A DNA stretch of 64,000 nucleotides from positions 62,001 through 126,000 of the forward strand of contig JH720341.1 of NCBI GenBank assembly GCA_000231825.2. The letters are read 5' to 3'. A program made the position numbers and the translations under genes. Of this stretch, positions 17,263 through 28,579 are shown in pieces. Below the pieces are notes generated by a model. The model saw nothing but the letters and a program-made list of their open reading frames with translations. It was not told where the DNA came from and made no database searches. Numbering within the stretch: position 1 is the first letter of the stretch; each line of letters begins with the position of its first letter. Source of the stretch: Tetrahymena elliotti 4EA (lineage: Eukaryota > Ciliophora > Oligohymenophorea > Hymenostomatida > Tetrahymenidae).

Positions 17263-18374
17263 TTCTATGTTTTTTGGTTTTCTTTTTTATATTATTCTTT
17301 AAAGTTAATTATATTATGAAAAAGCCAGAACTGTTTTTAATTTGGGTTTTTGGACTTAAACTAGATAATAAAATAATAATCATACATCATTATTTGTGTT
17401 TAAATCAGAAAAGTTTGCTAGGCTAACTAGAATTCGTCAGAATAGAAAAATCAAAGAAGAAATATCAAATAAATTAAACTGATATTTCAAATTAATACTT
17501 TCTTTATTTAATCTATTTAATCATTTTTAGCTTAATTTATCAATATTTCACATCACTAGTTTTTAATCATAAAAGTTAAGTTAATCAAATAAGAATTTGT
17601 TCGAATCGAAAAATTGTAGAAAAAATAGTAAAGGAAAATTAACCTAAGTACAAAAATAAATATTCAATTTTAAAAAGTATAATTAATTCTGACTAAAAAA
17701 TATTTATAATTTTAAAATTTGTTCTGCATAAGAAATAATGATTTGAGAAAGGAATCATAAATTAATTGAGAGAAGTTAAGCAATTTTAAAATTCTAAATA
17801 TCTTCAAAAAAAAATGAAATAAAAATTACTTTACATTAAAATATTTACTATTTCTAAAAAACCATTTAAATATTTAAATAGAAACTCTTTCTTTTTTTAT
17901 ACAAATTCAAACAATTTAAATCTTTAATCAGTGAAATAATAATTTTCAATATTTTTATATATGAATAATGATAATAGAATCTTTTTTAATAAATATTAAT
18001 GAATTTCATTTTTAGGTTATGTACTTAATATATTAGCCTTATTTTAGTAACAAAAAAAATATTTTAATCATTTACTCTTAACATTGTGAACTTATTTAAG
18101 ATATAGAAACTCTTGTCAATTTATTTTTTTTAAATGTTCAAAATTTAATAAAATTTCTTCTTTTTGTAAAACAAATACAAAATGCTATTATGAAGCCTTT
18201 AAAATAAATATAAAAGGTATATATCCTAATTAAAATTCAATCAAAGCCAATTTCATAAAAAAAAGATTAAATACGATTTTTTTCAGAAAAAGATGAGCAT
18301 TAATTAAAAAAAACATTGGTTATCCTCAAAAATATAATTTACAAAATATTATCCATTTATCAAAATTAAAAAAA
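17263..18374. other. AT-rich spacer up to the assembly gap
   Basis: No supported gene is seen. A 63-codon frame at 17235-17426 lies across the start of the neighbouring gene and looks like chance. The last bases before the gap, 18355-18367, form one arm of the inverted repeat described separately. Confidence 0.6.
18355..18367 (+). repeat. Candidate left inverted-repeat arm of Tc1/mariner relic
   Basis: ATTTATCAAAATT here is the reverse complement of AATTTTGATAAAT at 19475-19487. The two arms face each other across the transposase relic and the N gap. Thirteen bases of AT-rich sequence can match by chance, so this is suggestive only. Confidence 0.4.
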
Positions 18375-18474
18375 NNNNNNNNNNNNNNNNNNNNNNNNNN
18401 NNNNNNNNNNNNNNNNNNNNNNNNNNNNNNNNNNNNNNNNNNNNNNNNNNNNNNNNNNNNNNNNNNNNNNNNNN
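18375..18474. other. Assembly gap of 100 N
   Basis: Exactly 100 undetermined bases are present, the usual placeholder for a gap of unknown size. It removes the region expected to encode the C-terminal part of the transposase relic and the inner part of the left end. Confidence 0.99.
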
Positions 18475-18542
18475 TTACCTCAAAACATTTTAATTTTATT
18501 TTAGAATTAATTTTTCAAATCATAAACTTATGAATCTAATTG

Positions 18543-19184
18543 TCATAATGTAAAAAATATGAATTTTTTGAATCTGACACTAGTCTTTTGTTTTAATGGA
18601 CATTTCTGTTTGGTTTCAAATTTTTTGAGTATATCTGTATCTCCATTCATTTTTAAAACTTTTCTTGTATTTCTATTTAAATAAAAAAGGCACTCATCAG
18701 TGAATATTACATTTAACTTTGATATTCTTCTAATATGATAATCACAAAATTTAATATGTTTTTATTTATGATTTTCATTTAATAGTGGACTCCAAGTAGG
18801 GATTACAAATTTTCCAATTTCTAAATTTCTGATAAATGTCTTCTAAGAGTATTTTCTGAGACTTCAACTTCCATAGTATTGTTCACCTTTGATTATATCT
18901 CTTTAAAAGTTTGATTTTCTTTCTATAATAGACTAGATCTAATTCGATATTTCTCTTGTAATAATTTTAGGTCTACCTTCATTATTCTCTCTAAGATCTA
19001 TCTCTATAGATCCATATTCATTAAATTTAGTTATAAATTTTCTTACATAGGATCTATCAACTCCTAATTGCTTTGATATCTAAGTTTAATTTACTTACTT
19101 GTCATTTAAACAAATTATTTTATACTTCTTCAAATTTAATTGCTTTAAATTCTCTAAATTTGAACCCTAATTCTCAACTTCCAT
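18543..19184 (-). pseudogene. Tc1/mariner-type transposase relic
   Basis: The reading frame begins at ATG 19184. It first encodes a helix-turn-helix region (ISKQLGVDRSYVRKFI) and then a GRPKIITREI linker typical of Tc1/mariner DNA-binding domains. The next segment, VSENTLRRHLSEI, lies in a different frame. The first frame hits TGA at 18864-18866 and then resumes with IPTWSPLLNENHKQKHIKFC and IFTDECLFYLNRNTRKV. The TDE motif matches the second catalytic acid block of the DDE/D family. Two compensating frame changes plus the stop show that the copy is dead. The first acidic block is not clear, and the C-terminal block would lie towards or in the N gap. Such transposons are normally confined to the ciliate germline nucleus. 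Confidence 0.72.
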
Positions 19185-19910
19185 TACGAATTCTTTTGTA
19201 CTTTATTATTACTGTGATTCTTTCCTATTTCTAGCTTTTTAACTGATTTAATGATATTGTAATTACCAAAAATTATTAATTAAATTTCTAATTTTTAATT
19301 TCATTCAATATAAAGATTTTTGATATTAATTCAAGATATTTTTTTTAACTGATTTATCTAACACATATTTTCATTTGATTAATTTTAGAGAGTTTCTATT
19401 TTTTATTGTAGTTTTTACTAGCATATTTATTACATTTTTTATTATCGATTTTGGAAAGTAAAAATTTATTGGGCAATTTTGATAAATTTGTACTTAAGAA
19501 AATCAACAATAATAGAATTAAAGTGAACTAACTAACTATTAATTTGCAAAATAAAAAAAATTTAACAATATTTCTTCATAATTTAAGTCATGCTTACATT
19601 AGAAATAAAAAAAATTTAAAGTAATAATCTTAAAAAATATTTTTAATTTAATTTTAAATTAAATAAATTAAATTTAATCTTCAAAAATAATTTTTATTTT
19701 TTTATTTTATAAATCAAGTAAAGTCACATTTGAAAAAAAAAAAATTGATTGTAAAAAATCAGTAAGGAATAAATCAAATTCTATCTTATTTTTGGCAATT
19801 TAATATCAAATATTATTGATTGATTTTATTAAAAAGGTTTGTTTCATAACTTATTCATTTTGAAAGGGTTTTTAATTACCTAAAAAAATTTACATTTTAT
19901 CAAGTAATAA
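19185..19910. other. AT-rich spacer containing the right end of the transposon relic
   Basis: There is no gene. The sequence from 19185 to about 19490 probably belongs to the transposon relic. The remainder is poly-A/T-rich and precedes the next gene. Confidence 0.55.
19475..19487 (-). repeat. Candidate right inverted-repeat arm of Tc1/mariner relic
   Basis: AATTTTGATAAAT is the reverse complement of 18355-18367. Outside it the sequence continues TTGTA, so a TA dinucleotide, the usual target duplication of this class, is present three bases out. Inside is GGGCAATT at the inner edge, with AAATTTATT beyond it. Confidence 0.4.
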
Positions 19911-22642
19911 ATGTAAAAGGCTATTAAAGATTCTCTTACAAAATAGTAAAGAGAAGCTAAAGATTTAGGCTCTTTTAGGAAATAAAGATTATTTTAGAAC
20001 ATTTGCAAGAAGAATCTTATTGAAGTTGAAAATGTTTATATTGAGTAATCTGAGGGTCATTCATTATATGATGCTCATATAAAAAAAATGAAATAGGTAA
20101 AACCAAAAACAATAGAAGATATTTAGAAAGATAGAGCTAATCCTTTGGGGATTGATAAAAGAAAGATAAGAAAGGCTAATAATCTATTACATCAAATAGA
20201 TAAAAAGGAAAAGTAGCTCTCTGAGAGCTTTATGTTATAATAAAAATTTTAATAAAAAATTCCAGTTGATATGTATGGCGCAAAAGATAATTAATTTTAT
20301 TATGATTCAGTGGAGATCAGAAGTTTAAATGAGTTTATGTTCTTTTATGAAATTCTAAAAAGAATAAAAGCTGATAAATTACATGAAGAGCAGCGTGCTT
20401 TGTTTAAAGCAAAGCTTCAAAAAATATGGGAGTTAGAAGCATTAGCAAATAATAGGAATGTTTAAACTAATAATAGCTCTGTCAAAGACACTAACAAGAA
20501 TGATAGTAAAATAAGTAGAATTTAAAGTGCAGGTGGTAGCTAAAATAATAGTAAATTAAAACTCTCTGTGATTGAAGGATCTCCAAAAACTTTTATAAAT
20601 TCCAACAATTTCAAATCATATTCTCCTACTGAATAATTAATGAGTAATTTCTTTTTATTTAAACTAATTTGAAAATGAAGAGTGTTTTAAGAGAAATATT
20701 TTTTTAGTAAAATAAAAAAAGGGTATTATACCTTTTAAATAAAATTGATTTTTTAATACTTTATATTCTTTGAAATATTAATTCTCGACCTATAAAAATA
20801 GAATAAGAAAATGAAACTCCAACATCAAATAATTAATTAAAAAAAAAGACTGGTAGGATAGGCTTAACTCAGAGAGTTGAGGAGCTAAAATAGAGAGAAT
20901 CTCAAAAGAAAAACCTTTAAATTTTGGTCACAAAAGAAGGAGCAGATGCAAGAAATGATACTTAAAAGTTAAAAGTGGATTAAAAAGTAGGTACTGATGA
21001 GCTGCAGATACCTAATTCTACTAAAAGCAGTAAAAGCTAGAAGGAATTTTTAGGGACGAGCAAATTTATGACTATGAAGTAAGCCGATATTTAATTAGTT
21101 GAACTGCTTGAAAAAATAAGAAAAACAACTAAAACAACTGAGAAGAAAGAAAAAACTTAAAACTTAATTGTCCCAGGTATGAAAAAAGGATTTAATGCAT
21201 AGGATTTAAATAATGTAGTAGACTAAGCCATTACAAGAGCAGGAAAAACTAAAAACATGATATCTATGCAATCTTTCACAACTTTAGATTAAAACAACTT
21301 AAAAGTTCCAATTTTAAATAAGCTGCAAAGAGTTTCAGATTATATTATTAGAGAGAAAGACTCATTAAGTATAAAAACAAGAAATGCCTCTGATTTAATT
21401 ATTGGAGATAATTTTGACACTGAGCCTATTGAATAACAGAATAGATAATAATTTAAAGTATCTCAAACTAGATCACTGAATGTTATCAAATTAAATGAAG
21501 GAATCAAGACTGGCAAATTATTACAGCTATCTAATGCAAATGATTAAAATACTCTTTAAAAAGACAGAGATAGTTTTTAATTGAATGTAATCCATGAAAG
21601 TGAAGAGAATTAACTTAAAGGAAGATAAAATCATCATTAGGTATTGGGTGAAATAGATTTTTTTAAAGATTTATCTCCTAAAATAATAAAATAAGAAATA
21701 ACAAAACCTGATTAGCAGGAAAGGAAGCAAAGCCCAAGAGATTTTAAAATAGACTACCAGATCAAAATTACCACTGAAAATGAATAGAGTGAGTAAAGGA
21801 TTTTCGAAGAAGAAAATAAAAGATAAACTATTAGGATGTCTGATTTGATTGATTTTTCTTACTCTTAAAATATTGAAAAGATGGATTCATTAACTATTAA
21901 TGCAAATAAAGATATTTTAGACCAATTGAATAGTCACAAAAATTCTGAATTGATTTCAACTAACAATGAAGATGAAAATAAAATAGAAGTATTGGGTAGA
22001 CCAAACAATAATGAGCTTTTAAATAAATAATCACAAAATAAAAAATCCTCACTGGAGAATATTTAGAGAAATTCTTAAAATTATAATGAAGATAGATTAA
22101 AGTATGATTTTAATAGCTCCTTACCAGATTTAGATTAGACTTTATCACCTCCTAAACTAACTTAAATTTATAAGAACAAAAGCTAATAATCCCTTAACAA
22201 TCTTTAATTACCTAACAGAGAATCGCCTGTTCTGAAAGGCTAAAGTTACAGGGAGTTATCGATGACTTTCACAAAGAAAGAAATTGATAAATTTTCAATT
22301 GAAAAGAAAATCAAAGAAAACCTTGATAAAATACATAAATAGCTCAGAATTCAAAAAAAGGTTGATTTGCCTTAAAAATTGCAAAGAAGAATGCGTTCAA
22401 GGAGAAAAGATGCTTAAGAACAACAAGAAAAATATCCTTTTAAGTTTTCACCCTCTTTTATATCAAACTGGGTGGAATTAAGAGCAAAAATCGAATAAAA
22501 GTATGACATACCATCTAAATTTCATGTCCATAAGGTGCTTAATGATAGGATAAGAGAAATTAAGCATTAGAAAAGGATAAGTAATTCAGCAGATAATTCA
22601 TTTTACATCTACGAACCAGAGTATAATAATTATTACTTATGA
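19911..22642 (+). CDS. Hydrophilic protein of unknown function, 857 residues
   Basis: There are two phase-consistent exons, 19911-20643 and 20802-22642. The protein starts MQKAIKDSLTKQQREAKDLG and ends in NNYYL before TGA. It is rich in Lys, Glu, Asn, Ser and Gln with short charged helical segments. The first 190 residues look the most ordered (LNEFMFFYEILKRIKADKLH and FKAKLQKIWELEALANNR). The rest is probably disordered apart from a basic C-terminal part (KKVDLPQKLQRRMRSRRKDA). I see no signal peptide, membrane segment, zinc motif or enzyme motif. I do not recognise the family. It may be ciliate-specific. Confidence 0.75.
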
Positions 22643-23399
22643 CGAATTAAATTCAATCCTGTAAAAAAAGATTTAATATATTAGTATTTTTTGTATTTAT
22701 CCACATCAATTAAGTCAGTTCAAAAAAGTTTTCATTCAATCTTTTTATAATATGTAACCTTTCTATTATTCTTAATAAGAGATGTAAAACAGTGTATGGT
22801 TTTAAATCAATCAATATTCAAAAAAAAAAATTTGATCACAAAGTTGAGCTGTAAACAAGAAACAGATCAATCTTTTTCTGAAATAAATTTGATTTTTTGG
22901 TAAATTATAAAAAAGATAAATAGAAAAAATATGATTAATCACTAATTTAATTTTTGTTACAGATATAAACTGTTTAATTCGATCAAAAAATAATTATATA
23001 TGAAATAATTTATTTATTGTTGATATTTGTAAAAAATATCATTAATTTTATATTTAAGTTAATCTATATATACATTTAATTTATATTATTTACAATTTTT
23101 CAAATAATTTTAAATAAATAACTCTATCACTCCTTCATTCATTCATTAATTGATTGATTTATTTTTCTTTTTTCACTTTTATATTTTAACTCTTCAAACA
23201 AAAAAAAGATTTGATTAAAATTTATTCCTTTTTTTTAGATCAAAATTTATCTAATTGTAATTATGTAATCTTCTTTTTCTTTATTTCCAAGCACAAAATT
23301 TATATTTTTAATTGGATTAAAAATTAGCTAAAAGATATTTTTTATTTTTTTGATTTCTTCACCTTTTATTTGTTTTTTTGCATTATTTTAAGAAAAATT
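22643..23399. other. Spacer between convergent genes
   Basis: Long T runs dominate and no coding segment is visible. It must hold the 3' ends of both neighbours. Confidence 0.65.
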
Positions 23400-24521
23400 T
23401 CAATTTTTATTTATCATTTATGCTGAACTAAAGAAATATTTTATCTGTTCATGGTTAATACCTTTTAAGCTTTAGTTATTATTCATATTGAATGTTTAAT
23501 CTGTGCTAAGAAGCTCATATGAAACATCTTAGGATTTTGTTTCAAATGAATTTCTGGCTCTTTAGTCTATGCTAGAAGGATGAAGTAAAATTGAAGATTT
23601 CTTGTAAATATTGGTTTGAGCACTATTATTATCAATTTTTTAGTCATATTTTTTTTCTATATCTTCCTTGACTTAAATATTTGATTAGTTATATTAATTT
23701 CTAGCTGTATTAGCCTGAGTAGAGAGCTCAATATTACTAAGTCTATGTGATGGGTAAGAACTATTAAGCAGCATCTACTTTTCAAGCATTGCATGTGATG
23801 GAGGAATAGAATTACAAAATTCTATTTATTCAGTTTAATTATGCAGTTTACATTCATTTATATAAGAATTATTTAATTATTTAGCAAAGCAGCAGTTTCT
23901 GCATTAATAATTGTAAAACTGATAAAATGAGTGGTAATTTTACTCTTTAAAGCAGGTAGATATAAAAAGTAAAGTATTAAAATAGCAGATATAATGATCA
24001 TATATACCTGAATTGTATTTTTCTAAAAGCTCATTACTATAATTACAATTGGATACGATTATCAAATTATTTCTAAATTGCTAATTAATAGCTATTTACA
24101 GTAATTCTTCTTATTTCAGAGTCTAATTATCTTAAAATACCCAATCTCCTTTATGTTTAATACTAGGACCATCAAAGTGTATATTTATTTCACTGAAGTT
24201 TTTATACTTGCATATATTCTCTATTAAAAATGATACCACTTATCTTTTTTTAACAAATTTAGTTTTAGAGATTAAACTCTCAAACGAAACAGCATCGCAA
24301 CTTTATTTTAAGCTTCTAGCATGACTGAATAAAACTTCTTTATCTTATCGAATAAGTGATTACTCATCTGTTCCTTTAATTGCATGCTAGAAAGATATTC
24401 CTTATTCAATCAGGTTTTATTTATCAAAATAGTTTTCAAAATTTTAAGCAGATCCAATAAAGAAAAAGGCGACTTGATTTTTGCCTTTATCATTAGAATT
24501 TAACTGTTTACTTATATTCAT
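23400..24521 (-). CDS. Possible caspase-fold protein with altered active-site motifs
   Basis: A single exon of 373 residues starts MNISKQLNSNDKGKNQVAFF and stops at TGA. The first half has the layout of a caspase/metacaspase p20 region. A strand VAFFFIGSA comes first, then NINIHFDGPSIKHKGDWVF where active enzymes have a Y-S-G-H-G loop before a GDW-like turn. Next is LKQEELLQIAI, then NLIIVSNCNYSNELL where active enzymes have D-x-C-x-S-G. The catalytic histidine position appears replaced, and the cysteine context is unusual. If the fold assignment is right, this would be an inactive or divergent member. The second half is Ser/Asn/Gln-rich with a Cys cluster (YNYQCRNCCFAK). The fold call is inference from pattern; the gene itself is well supported. 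Confidence 0.6.
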
Positions 24522-25313
24522 GACTTATTGAGTATGATATTTTAAAATCCCTTAATCTACTACTAGTTATAAAATAACTTTCAGTCAATTTTTTAATTTA
24601 TATTAAATAATTTTCTTTAAAAAGTTTATATTTGAGCTTGTATTTTTTTCAATTGAATTTGCCAAATATTAATTTTTTCTTTTACCTAATTAATGTTCAA
24701 TTCTTTTGAAAGAATAAATAAAGTTTACTAAAAGCTTTAATTAATTATTATTTATTTTTACTTATTATGTTGGAAATTGAATGGTAGAATTATCACTTCA
24801 AGTATTATTTTTTTAAAAATAGATCCCTAAACACTCTCTTATTTTTGTTTAAAATATAGTTTAGAAGTCACTTTTAAAAATATTATCTAAAAGATAATAG
24901 ATATTTTAAGTTTTTTTATCAGATAAATTGATTATCTAAAATTATTGATATTTCATCTCATAAAAAATAAAATTAAAAATACATAAAATCTTAGATTCAA
25001 TTCAAAAGAATTTATAACTTTTAATAAGTTTTTATAAACAAGGAAACTAATTTGCTTAGGAAAGATAAATCTATTTAAATCCTATTCTATAAGATATTGT
25101 GCATTAAATAATTAAATATTCTTAGCTCTAAATCTAATTAAATACGATATTTGATTCTTTTAATAAATGATCTATGGATCAAGTTTTTATAAGATAGTTA
25201 TGTAAAAGTATTCAATTCTAAATTAATTTAAATTAATGTTAATCATCTAATTAAAAATATTGTTATAAAAATAGAATCTAAGATTTTAATTAAAAAAAGA
25301 ATTTGTAAAAGCG
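24522..25313. other. Divergent promoter region containing a decayed partial gene copy
   Basis: Genes leave this spacer in both directions, so both promoters lie here. The right part, from about 24985 to 25140, resembles the start of the following gene and is described as a repeat. Confidence 0.6.
25028..25135 (+). repeat. Decayed copy of the 5' end of the CS-domain gene
   Basis: This stretch aligns by eye with 25316-25435, about 285 bases downstream, in the same orientation. Shared stretches include TTTATAAACAAGGAAA against TTTATAAATAAGGAAA, AATTTGCTTAGG against AATTTGTTTGGG, AATCCTATTC in both, and TTCTTAGCTCTA against TTTTTAGCTCTA. The upstream copy has many substitutions and indels and lacks the ATG, so it is non-functional. 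A partial tandem duplication is the simplest explanation. Confidence 0.65.
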
Positions 25314-27992
25314 ATGGATAAATCAGTTTATAAATAAGGAAAATAATTTGTTTGGGAAGAAGATAGTCAATCTATTAGAATCCTATTCCTTGAGATGTAC
25401 TTTAGATACTTCTATATTTTTAGCTCTAGAGCAGCTGAGTATCCAAAACTAATTGATAAAAATGTTTAAATCCATTTATCTAAATCAAAATTAACAATTA
25501 ATTTTATCAATTTTTAAATTCCTATTTTTGATGGATTATTTACTGATAAGATATTGGTAGATGAGTCTTACTGGAAGATTGATACAAAGAAAGGGATCCT
25601 TTTCAATTTATCTAAGAGCCAAGATGATAAAATATGGAATACTCCTTTCTCTTAATATAACAAAGAACTTCTATATGAAAATTTATTATTTGAAAATCAT
25701 TAAGATTTTCAAGCAATATTAAATGAAAACCCATCCATATCTAAATAATTTTTGGAATAATAAAAGCACTAAAATTTATAAAACATAAAATTTACAATTG
25801 AATTAACTAAAAGAAATTTTCCAAAAGAAATGTGGGAGAAAAAATTTGATGATTAGTACAAACAACTAATGAATATTCCAAAGGAATATGTCTCATTTAG
25901 CTTAAATAATCATAGAGAAATGATGTTTAAGGATGTTTTAAAAAAAAATTCTATTTTTTAAGAGTAGGGAATACTATAAATGAAACTAGGAATGATAGAT
26001 TGTACATATTATGCAGTAATGGAAAAAACATTTATATTGGTTAAATTGATTAGAAATGCTATATGGACTGGAAGTAGTTTGGGAACATTAATAGAAGACC
26101 CACTTCAGAATGTTATAAAACTCTACATTTACAATTATGATTAAAAATCAATATAAAAAGGTACTTGGCTGCTAATTTAAGAACCTCTAACAAAACCAGG
26201 ATCTACAGATGCTATCCCTATGATCAGAGTTGATAATCCCAAGGATTTAATAATGTAAGTTGATTAAAAGATCATTTAACTGAAGTTATCTACATAGATA
26301 AACACTGTTTAGTTCAAAGAAGAAATTTAACAACGAATTTCTAAAATACATTAAGAAGAAGACTATGCATTGGTTTATGAAGTAAATTAATAGGAGTAAT
26401 TATTTTCATTTGTTATTTTTGAAGAATAACCAAGCTTTGCAAAAAGAGGGTTACACATTTTTATTGAATAATCTAAAGATAATTGGATAGGTGCTAAAAT
26501 TATAAGACAGACTGTTAAAACAGATAATTTTATAGCTATTGAATTAGAATAAAATGATTCATCAACTAAATTTTTAAATTAAATATCTTTGCACTATTTA
26601 AATACACCTGGAAAGTTTATTATGCTATGGAGACCATATGAAATTTCTGTTCAAGGATTTTTGGAAAAGATTCTTATTTCTAATAGTATGTATTCAGTAG
26701 AAAATTTTAATAATCTAATTTCTATTTGGTATCTTTATTATGAAAGCGAAAGCAAAAACCCTATCGAAGATGCTTGTGATTTATGGATTCATAATTAAAA
26801 TGCTCTTACAACACTTAAGAGTAAGAAAAACAAAAATAATAAAATAAATGAATCATAAGCCAAATCCTATAAAGAAAATATAGCATATTAAATTTAAGAA
26901 ATTCTAGATTAATATGACAAAATAAAATCAGAATAAAGTAATATAAATTTAAATAATCTAACTTTTGAATCCATAAAATATGAAGCAGGTTCGTTTTCCT
27001 AATAGTAACTTCTTTTAAAATAAGAAGAAGTATAAATTGATAAAAAATAAATACTAACAAATTTACTGAATGAAAAAGACATACACATATTAGAATTATC
27101 ACTTTTTCATTTAAATAACTTTTTAAACGCTGAACAATTCATAAAAAACACAGATAAATTAATTTCTATTCAAGAGTACTCAGATATTGTGTTACTTAAA
27201 AAAATCAGTCCAGGAGAGTTCAATATGAATTCAACAATAAAAGCACTCGAATTGATTAAATTTGGATATAACTAATAAATAATTGATAAAATAAATTTAA
27301 AAAAGAAGAAGAAAAAAGAAAATAGAAAGAATAAAAAGAAGTTAAAATAAAAGTAACAAATTTTAGAAAATTTGACAAACTAACTAGATCAAGACATTAA
27401 AGTAGTTACTGGTGATGAATAAACTGAATAAGAAGTTGAATAATTCTAATATGAGAAACTGGATGATAACATTAACTAATAAAATAACTTATTTGAAGAA
27501 GAAGAAGAAGAAGATAGTGATTAAGAAGAAGAATAAGATAAAATTGAAGGTTCACTAACAGACAAAAGTATTTAGAAAATGACAGAGAATGTCATAAAGG
27601 AAGAATAGAAAAATTCTGAATGTACCAATTTAATGTAAACAATAGATGATGAATTTGATAATTTTTCAGAGACAAATTCTGTCAAATCTTTACTTACTGT
27701 TCACTCAAGATTATAAGGATAAAAATCTAACAATCATTGGAAAGACAGGTTATAAGAAAGAAGTTCTATAGAGATATCAGATTAAAAAGTCAAAGAATAA
27801 ATATTAAAAGAAATTAAAGAAGCATTGAAAAAAGGAGGCTCAAAAATTATATAATCAAAGGAAAACCCAGAAAGATTTCTTGTAAAAGATATTTCTCAAG
27901 GAATACAATTTGTTTTATAAAAATTTAAAGGAAAAGAAAAAGATATTTATGTTCCCATTACAATCTTAAATCTAAAAATGAAGTTCAAGTGA
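25314..27992 (+). CDS. CS (p23/NudC-like) domain protein, 892 residues
   Basis: One open exon encodes 892 residues ending in TGA. The N-terminus is a CS domain. QFVWEEDSQSIRILF matches the first strand, NVQIHLSKSKLTINF the middle strands, and IFDGLFTDKILVDESYWKID with a following W the diagnostic GxLxxxVxxDESxWxI block. CS domains are seven-stranded folds found in p23, SGT1 and NudC and usually work with HSP90 or dynein regulators. The next 450 residues are unrecognised but look folded (WTGSSLGTLIEDPLQNVIKL and LHYLNTPGKFIMLWRPYEIS). A lysine-rich stretch and a run of glutamates follow near 27500. Some 9 extra residues sit between CS strands 1 and 2. The start is in the motif GCGATGG. The specific partner is unknown. 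Confidence 0.75.
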
Positions 27993-28579
27993 AACTATTT
28001 AAATCATAGCCAAGTAAAATATCTCCATTTCTTTCTTTTTTGAGAAAGAAGAGTTTTGATTCAAAACTACAATTAGAAGTTAAAACTAATTTGTTTTTTT
28101 CATGAATTTTATTAAAATAGAAATAGTCAAGTTTGTGTAATAAAGATTAATTAGTATTTATTCTATAAAAAAATTTTATTGATCAAACATAAATTTTAAA
28201 TTATTTTCTTAAATTTTGTCAAGCTTTTATTCTATTTAAATTCATTTTCTGTCTAATTATGTTAACTATTATTTATTTCTTATCTAATCTATTAACATTC
28301 TCTTTGTGTGTATTTGGTTTAGTAACTTGTTTAAAAGTTTAATTTCAGATGATATCTGATATTTCTTATTTTTAATACAGTAAAATATTGATATATTTAA
28401 ACAGCAAGCTTTTAACAATTTTAATAAGAAACCATGAAAAAATTTAATTAAAATATATATTTTTAAGATATTTTGTATTATTTATTCATTTTAAAAAGTA
28501 CCCAACAATACAAACCAAAAAAGATATTTTCAAGCACACTCATTATTTACAAAATAAGTTCGTTATGTTTTAGAATGTT
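27993..28579. other. Spacer between convergent genes
   Basis: AT-rich sequence with no visible gene or RNA. It contains the 3' ends of the CS-domain gene and the RSPH14 gene. Confidence 0.65.

Noticed and set aside
25397..25423. A 27-nt GT...AG segment inside the CS domain that could be a tiny intron
   Set aside because: It is in phase and open, so the frame does not require removal. Most resolved introns in this window are 49 nt or longer. It remains possible but is not needed.
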